Source of the DNA: JAAYJT01 sp964419945
GTDB lineage: Bacteria > Bacteroidota > Bacteroidia > Bacteroidales > JAAYJT01
Length of the DNA: 64,000 nucleotides
Direction of reading: 5' to 3'
Assembly (NCBI GenBank): GCA_964419945.1
Contig: CAYQRU010000003.1
Span: forward strand, 19,630 to 83,629
Shown: positions 53,938 through 63,447 of the stretch, piece after piece
How the letters are laid out: every line of letters begins with the position of its first letter
Position numbering within the stretch: position 1 is the first letter of the stretch
Notes under the pieces: generated by a model
What the model was told of the DNA's origin: nothing
Seen by the model: only the letters and a program-made list of their open reading frames with translations
The model's database searches: none
Made by a program: the position numbers and the translations under genes

Positions 53938-56900
53938 ATGCGCAAGATTGAAAAGCACCCGATCCTTGAAATTCGTACCGGCGAAAAGCACAATTTCCGT
54001 TTTAATGGCCAACTGATCGAAAGCGAAAAAGGCTTTACCATTGCAGCAGCGCTTCACCAGGCAGGATTTCCGGTTCACAGCCACAGCCTTAAAAACCGTG
54101 AACGCAGTCTGGAATGTGGCATTGGAAAATGTGGTGCCTGCGAGATGCTGATTGATGGGCAGATCAAAAGAATTTGTATCACTACGGTTGATGGAATCAA
54201 AGAAGTGAGTGAAATTCCAAGGGATTATGCACCACCGGTGGTTGATTACAGGCAGGATGTTCCCTTTTGGGTATACAAAACCCAGGTGGCAATCATTGGA
54301 GCCGGACCTGCAGGGCTTGCAGTCAGAGAAAAACTGAATAACCATGGCATCGAAAATATAGTAATTGATAATAATGATACTATTGGCGGGCAGTTTACCA
54401 TGCAAACCCATCAGTTTTTCTTTTTTGAGAAAGAAAAGAAATTTGGTGGGATGCGTGGATTCGATATCGCAAAAACCCTTGCAGGCGATAATCATGATGG
54501 CATCTTCCTGAATTCTACCGTTTGGGATATTCTCGAAGGCAAACGACTTGCAGTAAAAAACATCCGGACAGATGAAATTTATTATATTGATGCGGATTAT
54601 CTTGTTGTTGCCACAGGAGCAGTACCTTTTATGCCAACTTTTGAGAATGACGATCTTCCCGGTGTCTACACAGCCGCTGTGGTTCAAAAAATGATGAATA
54701 ATGAGTTTACACTTCTGGGTAAAAACGTTCTTACTATTGGTGCCGGAAATATCGGGTATCTGACCTCTTACCAGTTAATGCAGGCTGGGGCAAGAGTTAA
54801 AGCCATTCTTGAAGCACAGCCTTTTGAGGGTGGATTCCCTGTTCAGGCCAACCGAGTTCGAAGACTCGGAATCCCAATCATGCTCTCCCATATGCTGCTT
54901 AAAGCTATCCCTAACAATGACCGTGACGGAATTGCCGGCGCAGTAATTGCAGAATGTAAGCATTTTCAGCCCATCCCGGGTACTGAAAAAACCATTGAAG
55001 GAATTGATGCAATCAATATTTGCACAGGACTTGTTCCTGACGACCAACTTTTGATCAAAGGCAATGACATTTTTGGCCGCAAATGTTATGGTGCCGGCGA
55101 TGCCATCCGGATTGGTGAAGGAACCTCAGCGGTATTGCGCGGAAAACAGGTAGCCTTCGAGATTCTCCAGGAAATGAACGAACGCTTTGATTACGATGCT
55201 TATCTGGCTGTTTCAAAAGAATACATTGATTCACAACAGCATCCGGTAAAAATTATTAAAGAACCTTATCTCCCTGAACCGGAACGCATGAATTCAAAAC
55301 CTTTTATACAGATTGACTGCCTTTATGGTTTTGCCTGCAATCCATGCGAGTTCGCCTGCCCTCATGGTGCTATTACAAAAACCAGCACCAGCACTGTTCC
55401 ACAAGTAGATTTTGATAAATGTGTTGGCTGCATGGATTGCGTATTTCAATGTCCCGGACTGGCTATATTTGGCTATAATCTTAAGAAAGATTGGCTTTTC
55501 CTGCCTATCGAATATTTTGTAGATGAAAAAACAGAGGTCTTCCTGGTGGATAATAACGGAAATATTTTAGGCGAAGGTATAGTGGAAAAAATCCTTAAAA
55601 AGCCAAACAAGACCCATATTGCCCGCATCCATTCCATTGATATTCATGGTGTTACTTTGAATAATGTCAGAGGTTTCATTGCTAAAAATGATTTCCCTGA
55701 GCCATTGAAAATGAAAAAAACAACCTATCGCAAAGAAGAAGAAACATACATATGCCATTGCGATGATGTTACACTGAAAGAAATACGTGATGTGATCGGC
55801 GACCGTCAATTTATTTCAGTGGATGAGGTGAAACATACTACCCGGCTGGGAATGGGCGCATGCCGTGGCAAACGTTGCATTAAAAGGTTAAAACAAACTC
55901 TTGCAGGCACCGGAATTTCTGTTGTCGGAGAACCCACTCCACGCGGGCCTCTTTCAAACCAGGTGTCATTGGGCGAGCTTTATCCTCGTCCGGCACCTGA
56001 TAAAATCATCACAAATATTACCGGCAAAACCCCCGGGAAAGTTAAAGTTCAGACACTGATTGCAGGTGGAGGTATAGCAGGTAGTGCATTGTTCAGATAC
56101 ATGGCTGAAGAAGGCCTGAAGCCGACATTGATTAATTATGGGCGTGGAGCATCATGGCGCAATATTGCCGGTGGCAGACCAAATTTCAGCCTCCCTGAAC
56201 TTTCGGATATTGCACGGCATAACCTCGACATTTTTAAGGAATTACAAAAAATCCGCAACATTGATTTTTTACCTATCCGCTACGTTACCTTCGCTCATAA
56301 CGAATCAATGTACAAAGCCCTGGAAGCATCCATGGCATGGTCGAATGCACGGATGGTAGATCCAAAACAATTTAAGAAAGAAATTTCTCCTTATATAAAC
56401 AATACATTGAGCACCTACATTTCTGCCCTGGTTACTGAAGATTGCTGGCAGGCAACACCCGGACGCGTGATTGATCTGATCAGACGGATAGGAATCAATA
56501 ATGGTGGTGAAATCCTCGAGGATTGCAGGTTGGTAGATGTTATAAAAAATGGCAGGGGCTATATCGCTTTGGTTCAAAATCATGAAAAAGATTATATTGA
56601 GTTTTATACTCCGCATTTTGTGAATGCCCTCGGCCCAGAAGGCGAAATTTTTGCGCGTAAACTGGGCTATGAAACCGGTCTATTTCCAGTGAAGCATCAG
56701 GCTTTCATTACACGTCGTCTGCCTCTGTTGGGTGTGAATAACACACCACTTCCAATGCTCATTGACCGTCGTCATTACAAGGGATTTACTGCTGTATATG
56801 GGCAGCAACTGGCAGAAACCGGTCAGGTGATAGGATGTGCCTCACCTGCTGTTGAACCATCCGAAACAGATAAAAACCTGAAAATTAATTCCAAAGAGTT

Positions 56901-57171
56901 TATTGAGATTGTTGCTGAAGTATTTACAGATTGGATACCAAGTCTATCCTCTGTTGGTTTTCAGGCTGTGTGGGCAGGTTATTATGTAGAACCCCGGATG
57001 GTACTGGATGTTGATGCCGGATTGTTCGTTGGTATGCGTGGGCAGGGATTTATGCTCGGTCAGTACCTGGCAAAACTATACGTTGACAAACTTACCGGCA
57101 AAACCGTACCGTCGTATTTCACAAGAATGAACCTCCAGGGTGATGGATTACTTGAAAAAGCTTTCAAGTAA
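53938..57171 (+). CDS. Single-chain HcnA-HcnB-HcnC-like amino acid dehydrogenase
   Basis: A chain of 1,077 residues with four parts. Residues ~8-95: 2Fe-2S domain with Cys60, Cys65, Cys68 and Cys80. Residues ~115-440: FAD/NAD(P) oxidoreductase (GAGPAG at 121-126, later IGAGNIGYL). Residues ~460-515: two 4Fe-4S sites (CLYGFACNPCEFACP, CVGCMDCVFQCP); ~604-650: BFD-type 2Fe-2S site (CHCDD...GACRGKRC). Residues ~703-1075: DAO-type FAD domain (LIAGGGIAG). The order matches HcnA, HcnB and HcnC, or the archaeal dye-linked proline/opine dehydrogenase subunits, here fused. It probably oxidises an amino or imino acid and passes electrons through the clusters. Start at 53938 is chosen since upstream residues are unrelated. 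Confidence 0.85.
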   Translation: MRKIEKHPILEIRTGEKHNFRFNGQLIESEKGFTIAAALHQAGFPVHSHSLKNRERSLECGIGKCGACEMLIDGQIKRICITTVDGIKEVSEIPRDYAPPVVDYRQDVPFWVYKTQVAIIGAGPAGLAVREKLNNHGIENIVIDNNDTIGGQFTMQTHQFFFFEKEKKFGGMRGFDIAKTLAGDNHDGIFLNSTVWDILEGKRLAVKNIRTDEIYYIDADYLVVATGAVPFMPTFENDDLPGVYTAAVVQKMMNNEFTLLGKNVLTIGAGNIGYLTSYQLMQAGARVKAILEAQPFEGGFPVQANRVRRLGIPIMLSHMLLKAIPNNDRDGIAGAVIAECKHFQPIPGTEKTIEGIDAINICTGLVPDDQLLIKGNDIFGRKCYGAGDAIRIGEGTSAVLRGKQVAFEILQEMNERFDYDAYLAVSKEYIDSQQHPVKIIKEPYLPEPERMNSKPFIQIDCLYGFACNPCEFACPHGAITKTSTSTVPQVDFDKCVGCMDCVFQCPGLAIFGYNLKKDWLFLPIEYFVDEKTEVFLVDNNGNILGEGIVEKILKKPNKTHIARIHSIDIHGVTLNNVRGFIAKNDFPEPLKMKKTTYRKEEETYICHCDDVTLKEIRDVIGDRQFISVDEVKHTTRLGMGACRGKRCIKRLKQTLAGTGISVVGEPTPRGPLSNQVSLGELYPRPAPDKIITNITGKTPGKVKVQTLIAGGGIAGSALFRYMAEEGLKPTLINYGRGASWRNIAGGRPNFSLPELSDIARHNLDIFKELQKIRNIDFLPIRYVTFAHNESMYKALEASMAWSNARMVDPKQFKKEISPYINNTLSTYISALVTEDCWQATPGRVIDLIRRIGINNGGEILEDCRLVDVIKNGRGYIALVQNHEKDYIEFYTPHFVNALGPEGEIFARKLGYETGLFPVKHQAFITRRLPLLGVNNTPLPMLIDRRHYKGFTAVYGQQLAETGQVIGCASPAVEPSETDKNLKINSKEFIEIVAEVFTDWIPSLSSVGFQAVWAGYYVEPRMVLDVDAGLFVGMRGQGFMLGQYLAKLYVDKLTGKTVPSYFTRMNLQGDGLLEKAFK

Positions 57172-57374
57172 TCCATTTTTATGGTAGCACATTTCCATTT
57201 CCCATGATTAGCAGAGGATTTATAACTAATTGTTTATCATCAAGATAAGCAGGAATATTGAAAAAATCATCTGATCTTCAACACGCGGGTTGAACAATCT
57301 GTAATAAGGCTTGTTATTTAGAATGTGTTTAAACAAAAAACATCTTGTTGAACTTTCTTAATAACTCATTGTTT

Positions 57375-58013
57375 ATGATTACGAAGATAACATCCAGAGA
57401 ATTGAAATTTACCGACCTGCCATATAGCTATGCTGCGCTTGAACCATACATTGATAAAATGACTATGGAACTTCACTACACTAAGCATCACAGGACTTAT
57501 TATGATAAATTTATGGCAGCCATAAAAGGAACGGAGCTGGAAGAAAAAACACTTGAAGAAGTTTTTGCTAACGTCTCACAAGCCCCGGCGGTTATTAGAA
57601 ATAATGGCGGCGGATTTTTTAATCACGATCTGTTCTGGAATATCATGTCGGATAATGCAGGCGGAGTTCCCCAGGGAGAGTTGGCTGAGGCAATAAACAA
57701 ATTTTTTGGCTCATTTGAAAAATTTAAAGAATCATTCAGCGATGCTGCTTTAAACCGCTTTGGAAGTGGCTGGGCATGGTTGAGTGTAAAAAAAGACAAA
57801 ACATTATGTGTGTGTTCCACACCAAATCAGGACAATCCTATGATGGATGTTGCCGAATGCCCGGGTTTGCCTGTTTTGGGATTAGATGTTTGGGAGCACG
57901 CTTATTACCTGAAATATCAGAACCGGCGGTTGGAATACATCAATAATTTCTGGAACGTGGTAAACTGGAAATCAGTAGGTGAAAATTATAAAAAGGCGTT
58001 GGGCAGAATTTAA
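57375..58013 (+). CDS. Superoxide dismutase (Fe/Mn family), cytosolic
   Basis: A 212-residue SOD without leader. The four metal ligands are His34 (LHYTKHH), His84 (FFNHDLFW), Asp171 and His175 (LDVWEHAYYLKYQNRR). NQDNPMMD with Gln152 resembles the Mn-type second-sphere glutamine, so a manganese or cambialistic enzyme is likely. I chose the ATG at 57375 (MITKITSREL); one at 57345 adds ten residues. A strong terminator follows at 58057. Confidence 0.9.
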   Translation: MITKITSRELKFTDLPYSYAALEPYIDKMTMELHYTKHHRTYYDKFMAAIKGTELEEKTLEEVFANVSQAPAVIRNNGGGFFNHDLFWNIMSDNAGGVPQGELAEAINKFFGSFEKFKESFSDAALNRFGSGWAWLSVKKDKTLCVCSTPNQDNPMMDVAECPGLPVLGLDVWEHAYYLKYQNRRLEYINNFWNVVNWKSVGENYKKALGRI

Positions 58014-58056
58014 CCTCCTGTCCAATTTGTTTGTTTTCTCGTGGTTAATGATGGGG

Positions 58057-58090
58057 AAAGCCGGATCCTGTTTACAGGTCCGGCTTTTTT
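58057..58090 (+). terminator. Intrinsic terminator after cytosolic SOD
   Basis: AAAGCCGGA and TCCGGCTTT pair around an inner CCTG/CAGG stem (one bulged T) with a TTTA loop, followed by a T run. A clear rho-independent terminator separating the two SOD genes. Confidence 0.8.
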
Positions 58091-58214
58091 AAAAATTTGA
58101 GAGGTTTAGAAAATTAGTATGAACATAGAAACAAAAATTTTGGCAATACTTCTTACACTCCGGAATCATATTACTATGAAATTTCTTGAAAAATAACCCA
58201 ATTAATGAAGAATT

Positions 58215-58901
58215 ATGAAATCAGTCAGCAAATTTTTATTATCAGCGCTTCTATTGCCCGGACTTTTTATATCCCAGGGCAACGCACAGTCAGCCAGTGA
58301 GTTTCCCCCTTTGCCTTACGCTATCAATGCACTGGAACCATATATTGATCAGATGACCATGCAAATTCACTACGACCGCCATCACAGAGCTTACTTTAAT
58401 AACTTTCGCAAGAGCATTGAAGGAACAGAAATTGAAAAATTATCTCTGGAACAGATATTTTCTTCAATAAGTAATCATCCGGTTACTATCCGAAACAACG
58501 GAGGTGGGCATTACAATCATGTTTTGTTTTGGAATGTCATGTCGCCTTATGGCGGCGGTGAACCAAGTGACCAGTTGGCTACTGCTATAAATGAATCTTT
58601 TGGATCTTTTCAAAATTTTAAGAATCAGTTTGAAGAGGTTGCACGCACAAGGTTCGGCAGTGGCTGGGCATGGTTAAGTGTGGACAAAAACGGAAAACTA
58701 TTTGTTTCATCTACTGCTAATCAGGACAACCCGTTAATGGATGTGGTTGATAAACAAGGAACTCCAATTCTGGGATTGGATGTATGGGAACATGCATATT
58801 ATTTAAAATACCAGAACCTGCGTGGTGATTATATCAACAATTTCTGGAATATCGTGAATTGGGATGAGGTCAGCAGGCGTTACAGAGCAGTTATGAAATA
58901 G
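58215..58901 (+). CDS. Superoxide dismutase (Fe/Mn family), exported
   Basis: A 228-residue SOD with a signal peptide (MKSVSKFLLSALLLPGLFISQGNAQS, cleaved about residue 25). Metal ligands are His52, His102 (GGHYNHVLFW), Asp189 and His193. Gln170 (ANQDNPLMD) again points to Mn or cambialistic use. It is about half identical by eye to the neighbouring cytosolic SOD and probably arose by tandem duplication, gaining a leader to work in the periplasm. The gap between the two holds a terminator, so expression is separate. Confidence 0.9.
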   Translation: MKSVSKFLLSALLLPGLFISQGNAQSASEFPPLPYAINALEPYIDQMTMQIHYDRHHRAYFNNFRKSIEGTEIEKLSLEQIFSSISNHPVTIRNNGGGHYNHVLFWNVMSPYGGGEPSDQLATAINESFGSFQNFKNQFEEVARTRFGSGWAWLSVDKNGKLFVSSTANQDNPLMDVVDKQGTPILGLDVWEHAYYLKYQNLRGDYINNFWNIVNWDEVSRRYRAVMK

Positions 58902-59142
58902 AATTCTCATATATTACTTACCCAAATTACAGGCAAAACAAAAACAGGTTGAAAACCCTGTCAAAAATACCTTACTATCAAACTTCTCCTGCTCATTAAG
59001 CAAGGAGATAGCAGGGATCAATTTCTGAATATGTAATGTTCCACTTTCCTGGCACTGTGTTTTCGACTGTTCTTGGCTCTAAATGTAGAAAATATTTTAA
59101 AATACAGAATACAATATATTGATTAGCAGCATATTAAATAGA
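58902..59142. other. Intergenic stretch between SOD and mltF
   Basis: About 425 bases separate the two genes, the promoter at 59143-59174 lying in the last half. No gene or repeat was seen in the earlier part; AT-rich sequence predominates. Confidence 0.5.
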
Positions 59143-59174
59143 TTGGTTTTGTTTACACAATAGTTGTATCTTTG
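59143..59174 (+). promoter_or_regulatory. Bacteroidota promoter for mltF-like gene
   Basis: TTGG at 59143-59146 and TATCTTTG at 59167-59174 with about 20 bases between them match the Bacteroidota -33/-7 arrangement. The untranslated leader to the start at 59327 would be about 145 bases long and U/A-rich. Confidence 0.65.
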
Positions 59175-59326
59175 CAGCCGTTTTTTTTGTTTCTGATTTT
59201 TAACTAACTTGCAAATTCTATATTTAAAAAATCAGAGCTTGTTCAGGTTTACCGCACAATAAAACTTTTAACATTTTTTAACAGATTATTTGATGCAGTA
59301 AATATTGTTGAACTAAATATTTAATC

Positions 59327-60772
59327 ATGATTTATAACTGGAAATTGAGCAGAACAACCTTGCTGAGCTTTTTGCTTACCTTTGTTATACTTCTTTCCTG
59401 CTCTAACAATCCTTCTGATAGCTCTCATTCAATTATTGCAGAAAAATCGGATTTACAAGGCATCCTTGAAAGAGGAAAGCTTATTGCCGTTACTGATTTA
59501 AGCTCAACAAGCTATTTTGTATATCATGGAGAGCCCATGGGATATCAGTTTGACTTACTGCATTCTTTTGCCGATCACCTCGGTGTAGAACTTGAAATTC
59601 AGGTGAATACTGATCCGGAAGAGGCAATTAAAAGGCTTAATTCCGGTCATTACGATTTGATTGCAAAAAGATTGGCAATTACAAATCATCGCCGGGATAA
59701 AGTACTTTTTTCCGAACCCATGCTACAAACCAGGTTAATGCTTGTACAACGTAAACCTGATAACTGGCGCAGGATCAGAACCTGGAAAGAAATTGAAAAA
59801 GACCTGATACGCAATCCTGCCGATCTTGAAGGGAAAACAGTTTATCTGCATCATAATTCGGCTTACACTGAGCGTTTGTCTCATTTACAAAAGGAAACTG
59901 GCGTCCATATCAATGTGATCGAGGTGAGTGATGTGGATACTGAAGACCTGATCGCAATGGTTATGCATGGCGAAATCGAATACACCATAAGTGATGAACA
60001 TACTGCAACGGTGAATGCGAAATATTATCCCGACCTGGACGTACAAACACCGGTTGGACTTTCTCAAAATATAGGCTGGGCCGTGAGAAAAGGAGATAGC
60101 GATTTGCTTGCAGCGGTCAACACCTGGTGGGCTGAATTTTCTAAAACAAGTCATGCCCGGTTGCTCTACGATCGTTATTTCAATAATCCTCTTGGTCTTC
60201 ATGCCGGCCAGCGGGAATTTCATTCCCGAAAAGGCGGTCGTATTTCAAGTTATGATGAGATCATAAAAAAACACAGCATATCAATTGATTGGGATTGGCG
60301 GTTGTTAGCTGCTCTTATTTATCAGGAGTCAAAATTCCAGCACGAAATAGTTTCACATAAAGGTGCCTTTGGAATCATGCAAATGATGCCTTCCACAGCC
60401 CGGGAATTTGGCATTGATTCAACCGCAACAGCTAATGAACAAATTGAAGCCGGAGTTCATTATCTGAACTGGCTCAACAGGCAATTACCGGATGAAATTT
60501 CTAATCCTGCAGAAAGACAGAAATTTGTGCTTGCAGCTTATAATGCAGGTATAGCCCATGTTTTCGATGCACGTCGCCTGGCGGCTAAAAACAACAAGGA
60601 TCCAAATTTATGGGATGGAAATGTTGATTATTTTCTCAGGAATAAGTCAAATCCGGAATATTACCTTGATGAGGTGGTACAATATGGGTATTGCTACGGT
60701 GAAGAATCCTTCAGGTTTGTTAATGATATACTCAACCGTTACAATCATTACAAGACAGCTGTAAGAAACTAA
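59327..60772 (+). CDS. mltF: Membrane-bound lytic murein transglycosylase F-like
   Basis: A 481-residue lipoprotein: leader ends LLSC (about Cys25). Residues ~45-290 form a periplasmic solute-binding (SBP_bac_3-like) domain with ILERGKLIAVTDLSSTSYFVY. Residues ~325-470 form an SLT domain: LLAALIYQESKFQHEIVSHKGAFGIMQMMPSTAREFGI contains the catalytic Glu (YQES), and AAYNAGIAHVFDAR is the second motif. It cleaves peptidoglycan with anhydromuropeptide formation. The regulatory binding domain may sense turnover fragments. Confidence 0.92.
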   Translation: MIYNWKLSRTTLLSFLLTFVILLSCSNNPSDSSHSIIAEKSDLQGILERGKLIAVTDLSSTSYFVYHGEPMGYQFDLLHSFADHLGVELEIQVNTDPEEAIKRLNSGHYDLIAKRLAITNHRRDKVLFSEPMLQTRLMLVQRKPDNWRRIRTWKEIEKDLIRNPADLEGKTVYLHHNSAYTERLSHLQKETGVHINVIEVSDVDTEDLIAMVMHGEIEYTISDEHTATVNAKYYPDLDVQTPVGLSQNIGWAVRKGDSDLLAAVNTWWAEFSKTSHARLLYDRYFNNPLGLHAGQREFHSRKGGRISSYDEIIKKHSISIDWDWRLLAALIYQESKFQHEIVSHKGAFGIMQMMPSTAREFGIDSTATANEQIEAGVHYLNWLNRQLPDEISNPAERQKFVLAAYNAGIAHVFDARRLAAKNNKDPNLWDGNVDYFLRNKSNPEYYLDEVVQYGYCYGEESFRFVNDILNRYNHYKTAVRN

Positions 60773-60870
60773 ATTTCAATGTTTATGCTGCAACATTCAG
60801 CCCTGACCTGTGATAGTTCTGCTAATTCTGCCTTGCATCAACGCACTGCAAGCATATGATGAAAATTACT

Positions 60871-61827
60871 TCACATTTTTGCATCCAATTTTGCTTTGAT
60901 TTCTCTGAGCATGACATTTGTCATGGAATCGAGGTCGAATTCATATTCCAGCCCCCAATCGTTACGAGCAACTTCATCATTGATGCTAGCCGGCCATGAA
61001 TTGGCAATCGCCTGACGAAAATCGGGTTTATACGAAATTTCGAAGTCCGGGATATGTTTGCGGATAGATTGAGCCACCTCCCGGGGTGTAAAACTCATAC
61101 CACCAATATTATAGCTGGAACGAACTGAAAGCTTCGCTGCATCAGCTTCCATGTAGGTAATAGTGGCTTTGATGGCATCGGGCATGAACATCATGGGCAG
61201 GCCGGTATCCTCCTTAAGAAAACACTCATACTTACCCTCTTCAATGGCTTTATAATATATTTCAACAGCATAATCAGTAGTTCCTCCTCCTGGTTCAGTT
61301 TTGTAGGAAATCAGTCCGGGATAACGGATACTACGAAAATCAACACGATAGCGTTTAGAATAATATTCTCCCCAGCGCTCTCCGGCAAGTTTGCTGATAC
61401 CGTAAACAGTATTTGGCTCCATCACAGTAAGTTGCGGAGTATTGGTCTTTGGGGTGGTAGGACCAAAAACAGCAATTGAGCTGGGCCAGAATAACTTTTT
61501 TAATCTTACAGATCTTGCCAGTTCGAGTGTATTCATCAATGCTGCCATGTTAATATTCCAGGCTTGCATGGGAATTTTTTCTGCGTTACCCGAAAGAACT
61601 GCAGCAAGATTGTATACCTGGGTGATATTATGCCTGATAGCAAAGTGATTCAGGCGCTTTTCGTCGAGCACATCAAGAATTTCAAAAGGGCCGGAATCGC
61701 GAACTTCAGAAGGAGCTTCTTTGATGTCAGTGGCAAAAACATTTCCGTTACCATAAAGTTTACGTAATTCAAGCGTCAGCTCTGTTCCAATCTGGCCTGA
61801 GCAGCCAATCATTAAAATTTTTTCCAT
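60871..61827 (-). CDS. L-threonine 3-dehydrogenase, SDR type
   Basis: A 318-residue extended SDR. GCSGQIGTELTLEL is the NAD-binding loop, SSIAVFGPTTPK and YGISK (Tyr-x-x-x-Lys) form the active site, and RSIRYPGLISYKTEPGGGTTDYAVEI, LPMMFMPDAIKAT and WPASINDEVARNDWG follow the known bacterial/archaeal SDR threonine dehydrogenases. It would make 2-amino-3-ketobutyrate. The ATG at 61827 begins the Rossmann fold; 61869 adds 14 residues. It is 13 bases after the alpha-oxoamine synthase gene, so the pair is one operon. Confidence 0.88.
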   Translation of the reverse strand: MEKILMIGCSGQIGTELTLELRKLYGNGNVFATDIKEAPSEVRDSGPFEILDVLDEKRLNHFAIRHNITQVYNLAAVLSGNAEKIPMQAWNINMAALMNTLELARSVRLKKLFWPSSIAVFGPTTPKTNTPQLTVMEPNTVYGISKLAGERWGEYYSKRYRVDFRSIRYPGLISYKTEPGGGTTDYAVEIYYKAIEEGKYECFLKEDTGLPMMFMPDAIKATITYMEADAAKLSVRSSYNIGGMSFTPREVAQSIRKHIPDFEISYKPDFRQAIANSWPASINDEVARNDWGLEYEFDLDSMTNVMLREIKAKLDAKM

Positions 61828-61840
61828 GTATTCGTTGTGA

Positions 61841-63094
61841 TTAAAGGTGAGTTGCCATATCGGGAACATAATTTTTGTCGTACCTGCCCGACTGAAGATT
61901 GTTCCTTACCTCGATGAAAGCTTTAACGGTTTCATCCACATCAGCAAGGGTATGTGCTGCTGTAGGAATTAGCCGGAGCATAATTACATCTTTGGGAACC
62001 ACCGGGTAAACAACGATAGAACAAAATATATTGAATTTTTCGCGAAGTTCATAAGTCAATTGAGTCGCCTCAGGAATTCCTCCCTGAAGGAAAACGGGTG
62101 TCACCGGAGATTCAGTACGACCCAGGTTAAAACCATTTTCATGTAAATTACCCTGCAGTGCCCTGACAATGGTCCATAATTTTTCACGGAGTTGTGGCTG
62201 GGTTTTTAATAATTCGAGTCGTTTCAGCGAACCAAGAACGATGGGCATGGGAAGCGATTTGGCATAAATCTGCGAACGCATATTGTAACGAAGATAATTT
62301 ACTATTTCGCGGTTACTGCCGACAAAAGCTCCTATGCCAGCCATAGATTTGGCAAAGGTTGAAAAGTACACATCAATCTGATCCTGTACGCCTTTGGCTT
62401 CACCGGTTCCAACTCCTTTGTCTCCCATAGTACCGAATCCATGAGCATCATCCACCAGTAGCCTGAAGTTGTAACGTTTTTTCATGGCGGCGATTTTATC
62501 AATTTTACCAAGGTCGCCGGCCATACCGAATACGCCTTCGGTGATAACAAGAATGCCGCCACCGGTTTGCTCAGCGACTTTACGGGCATGTTCCAGTTGT
62601 TTTTCAAAATTTTCGATGTCATTATGTTGAAAAACAAAGCGTTTTCCGAGATGCATCCTGAGTCCGTCAATAATACAAGCGTGCGATTCAGAATCATACA
62701 CAACAACATCTTTGCGGTCAATCAGAGAATCAATAATAGAAACCATTCCCTGGTAACCATAGTTAAGCAGGTAAGTGTCTTCTTTGCCAACAAAATCAGC
62801 CAGTTGCCTCTCCAATTCCTCATGATATTCTGTTTGACCCGACATCATTCTTGCGCCCATTGGGTAGGCCAGACCGAATTGAGCAGCAGCTTCAGCATCA
62901 GCTTTTCTTACTTCAGGGTGGTTGGCCAGCCCCAGGTAATTGTTCAGGCTCCATACCAAACGCTCTTTACCCTGAAATATCATCCGGTTTGAGATATCTC
63001 CCTCCAGTTTCGGAAACATATAATAGCCATGTGCCTTTTCTGCCCAGATGCCTAAGGGTCCGTAGTTTTTTAACCGCCGTTCAAAAATATCCAT
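61841..63094 (-). CDS. Alpha-oxoamine synthase-family PLP enzyme
   Basis: A 417-residue PLP enzyme of the KBL/AONS/serine-palmitoyltransferase class. Lys249 (TFAKSMAG) binds PLP, with DDAHGFG (215-221) and His138 (ESHAC) as cofactor contacts. Its N-terminus FERRLKNYGPLGIWAEKAHGYYMFPKLEG and PMGARMMSG differ from classical KBL. It precedes threonine dehydrogenase by 13 bases, which suggests 2-amino-3-ketobutyrate CoA-ligase activity; but the group widespread in Bacteroidota may include cysteate-fatty-acyl transferases of sulfonolipid synthesis. Which it is cannot be told from sequence alone. Confidence 0.8.
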   Translation of the reverse strand: MDIFERRLKNYGPLGIWAEKAHGYYMFPKLEGDISNRMIFQGKERLVWSLNNYLGLANHPEVRKADAEAAAQFGLAYPMGARMMSGQTEYHEELERQLADFVGKEDTYLLNYGYQGMVSIIDSLIDRKDVVVYDSESHACIIDGLRMHLGKRFVFQHNDIENFEKQLEHARKVAEQTGGGILVITEGVFGMAGDLGKIDKIAAMKKRYNFRLLVDDAHGFGTMGDKGVGTGEAKGVQDQIDVYFSTFAKSMAGIGAFVGSNREIVNYLRYNMRSQIYAKSLPMPIVLGSLKRLELLKTQPQLREKLWTIVRALQGNLHENGFNLGRTESPVTPVFLQGGIPEATQLTYELREKFNIFCSIVVYPVVPKDVIMLRLIPTAAHTLADVDETVKAFIEVRNNLQSGRYDKNYVPDMATHL

Positions 63095-63127
63095 GATTCA
63101 ATGATTTTAATTTAGTTTTTGAGGGTG

Positions 63128-63157
63128 CAAAATTAGAAATTTGGGAAGGATAAACAA
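63128..63157 (-). promoter_or_regulatory. Promoter for the alpha-oxoamine synthase/threonine dehydrogenase pair
   Basis: On the minus strand TAATTTTG (63128-63135) and TTG (63155-63157) are separated by 19 bases, the Bacteroidota consensus spacing; the start codon lies about 34 bases downstream. Confidence 0.65.
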
Positions 63158-63447
63158 CAGATGCAATGATTACAGTACAATCACATCAGTAAAAATGGCA
63201 ATTCGGTTTTTTCAGTCGTATCAACTGACGCGGATACTAAAAGTCTTAATGGGGCTTCTTATTCCGATAAAATTTATTACTCTGAAAGTAAGTATTATCT
63301 TCAATTAGCAACTCAGGGGATTGTTTAAACTTCATTTCAGATAATCCTGCCAATCGTAATAAAATGATAATTTTGTCAAAAATTCGATCAAAGATTTTTT
63401 CCATTCGATAAATTACATTAGTAATTCAAAAGGATAAAAAACATTTT
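63158..63447. other. Intergenic region upstream of a coiled-coil lipoprotein
   Basis: About 290 bases. No gene is supported. It should hold the plus-strand promoter for the lipoprotein gene at 63448, but I could not identify a consensus element. Confidence 0.4.

Noticed and set aside
53881..54687. Long minus-strand open frame (268 codons) inside the HcnABC-like fusion gene
   Set aside because: It is antisense to a strongly conserved domain, has no recognisable similarity and an odd Cys/Asn/Ile composition, so it is a shadow frame.
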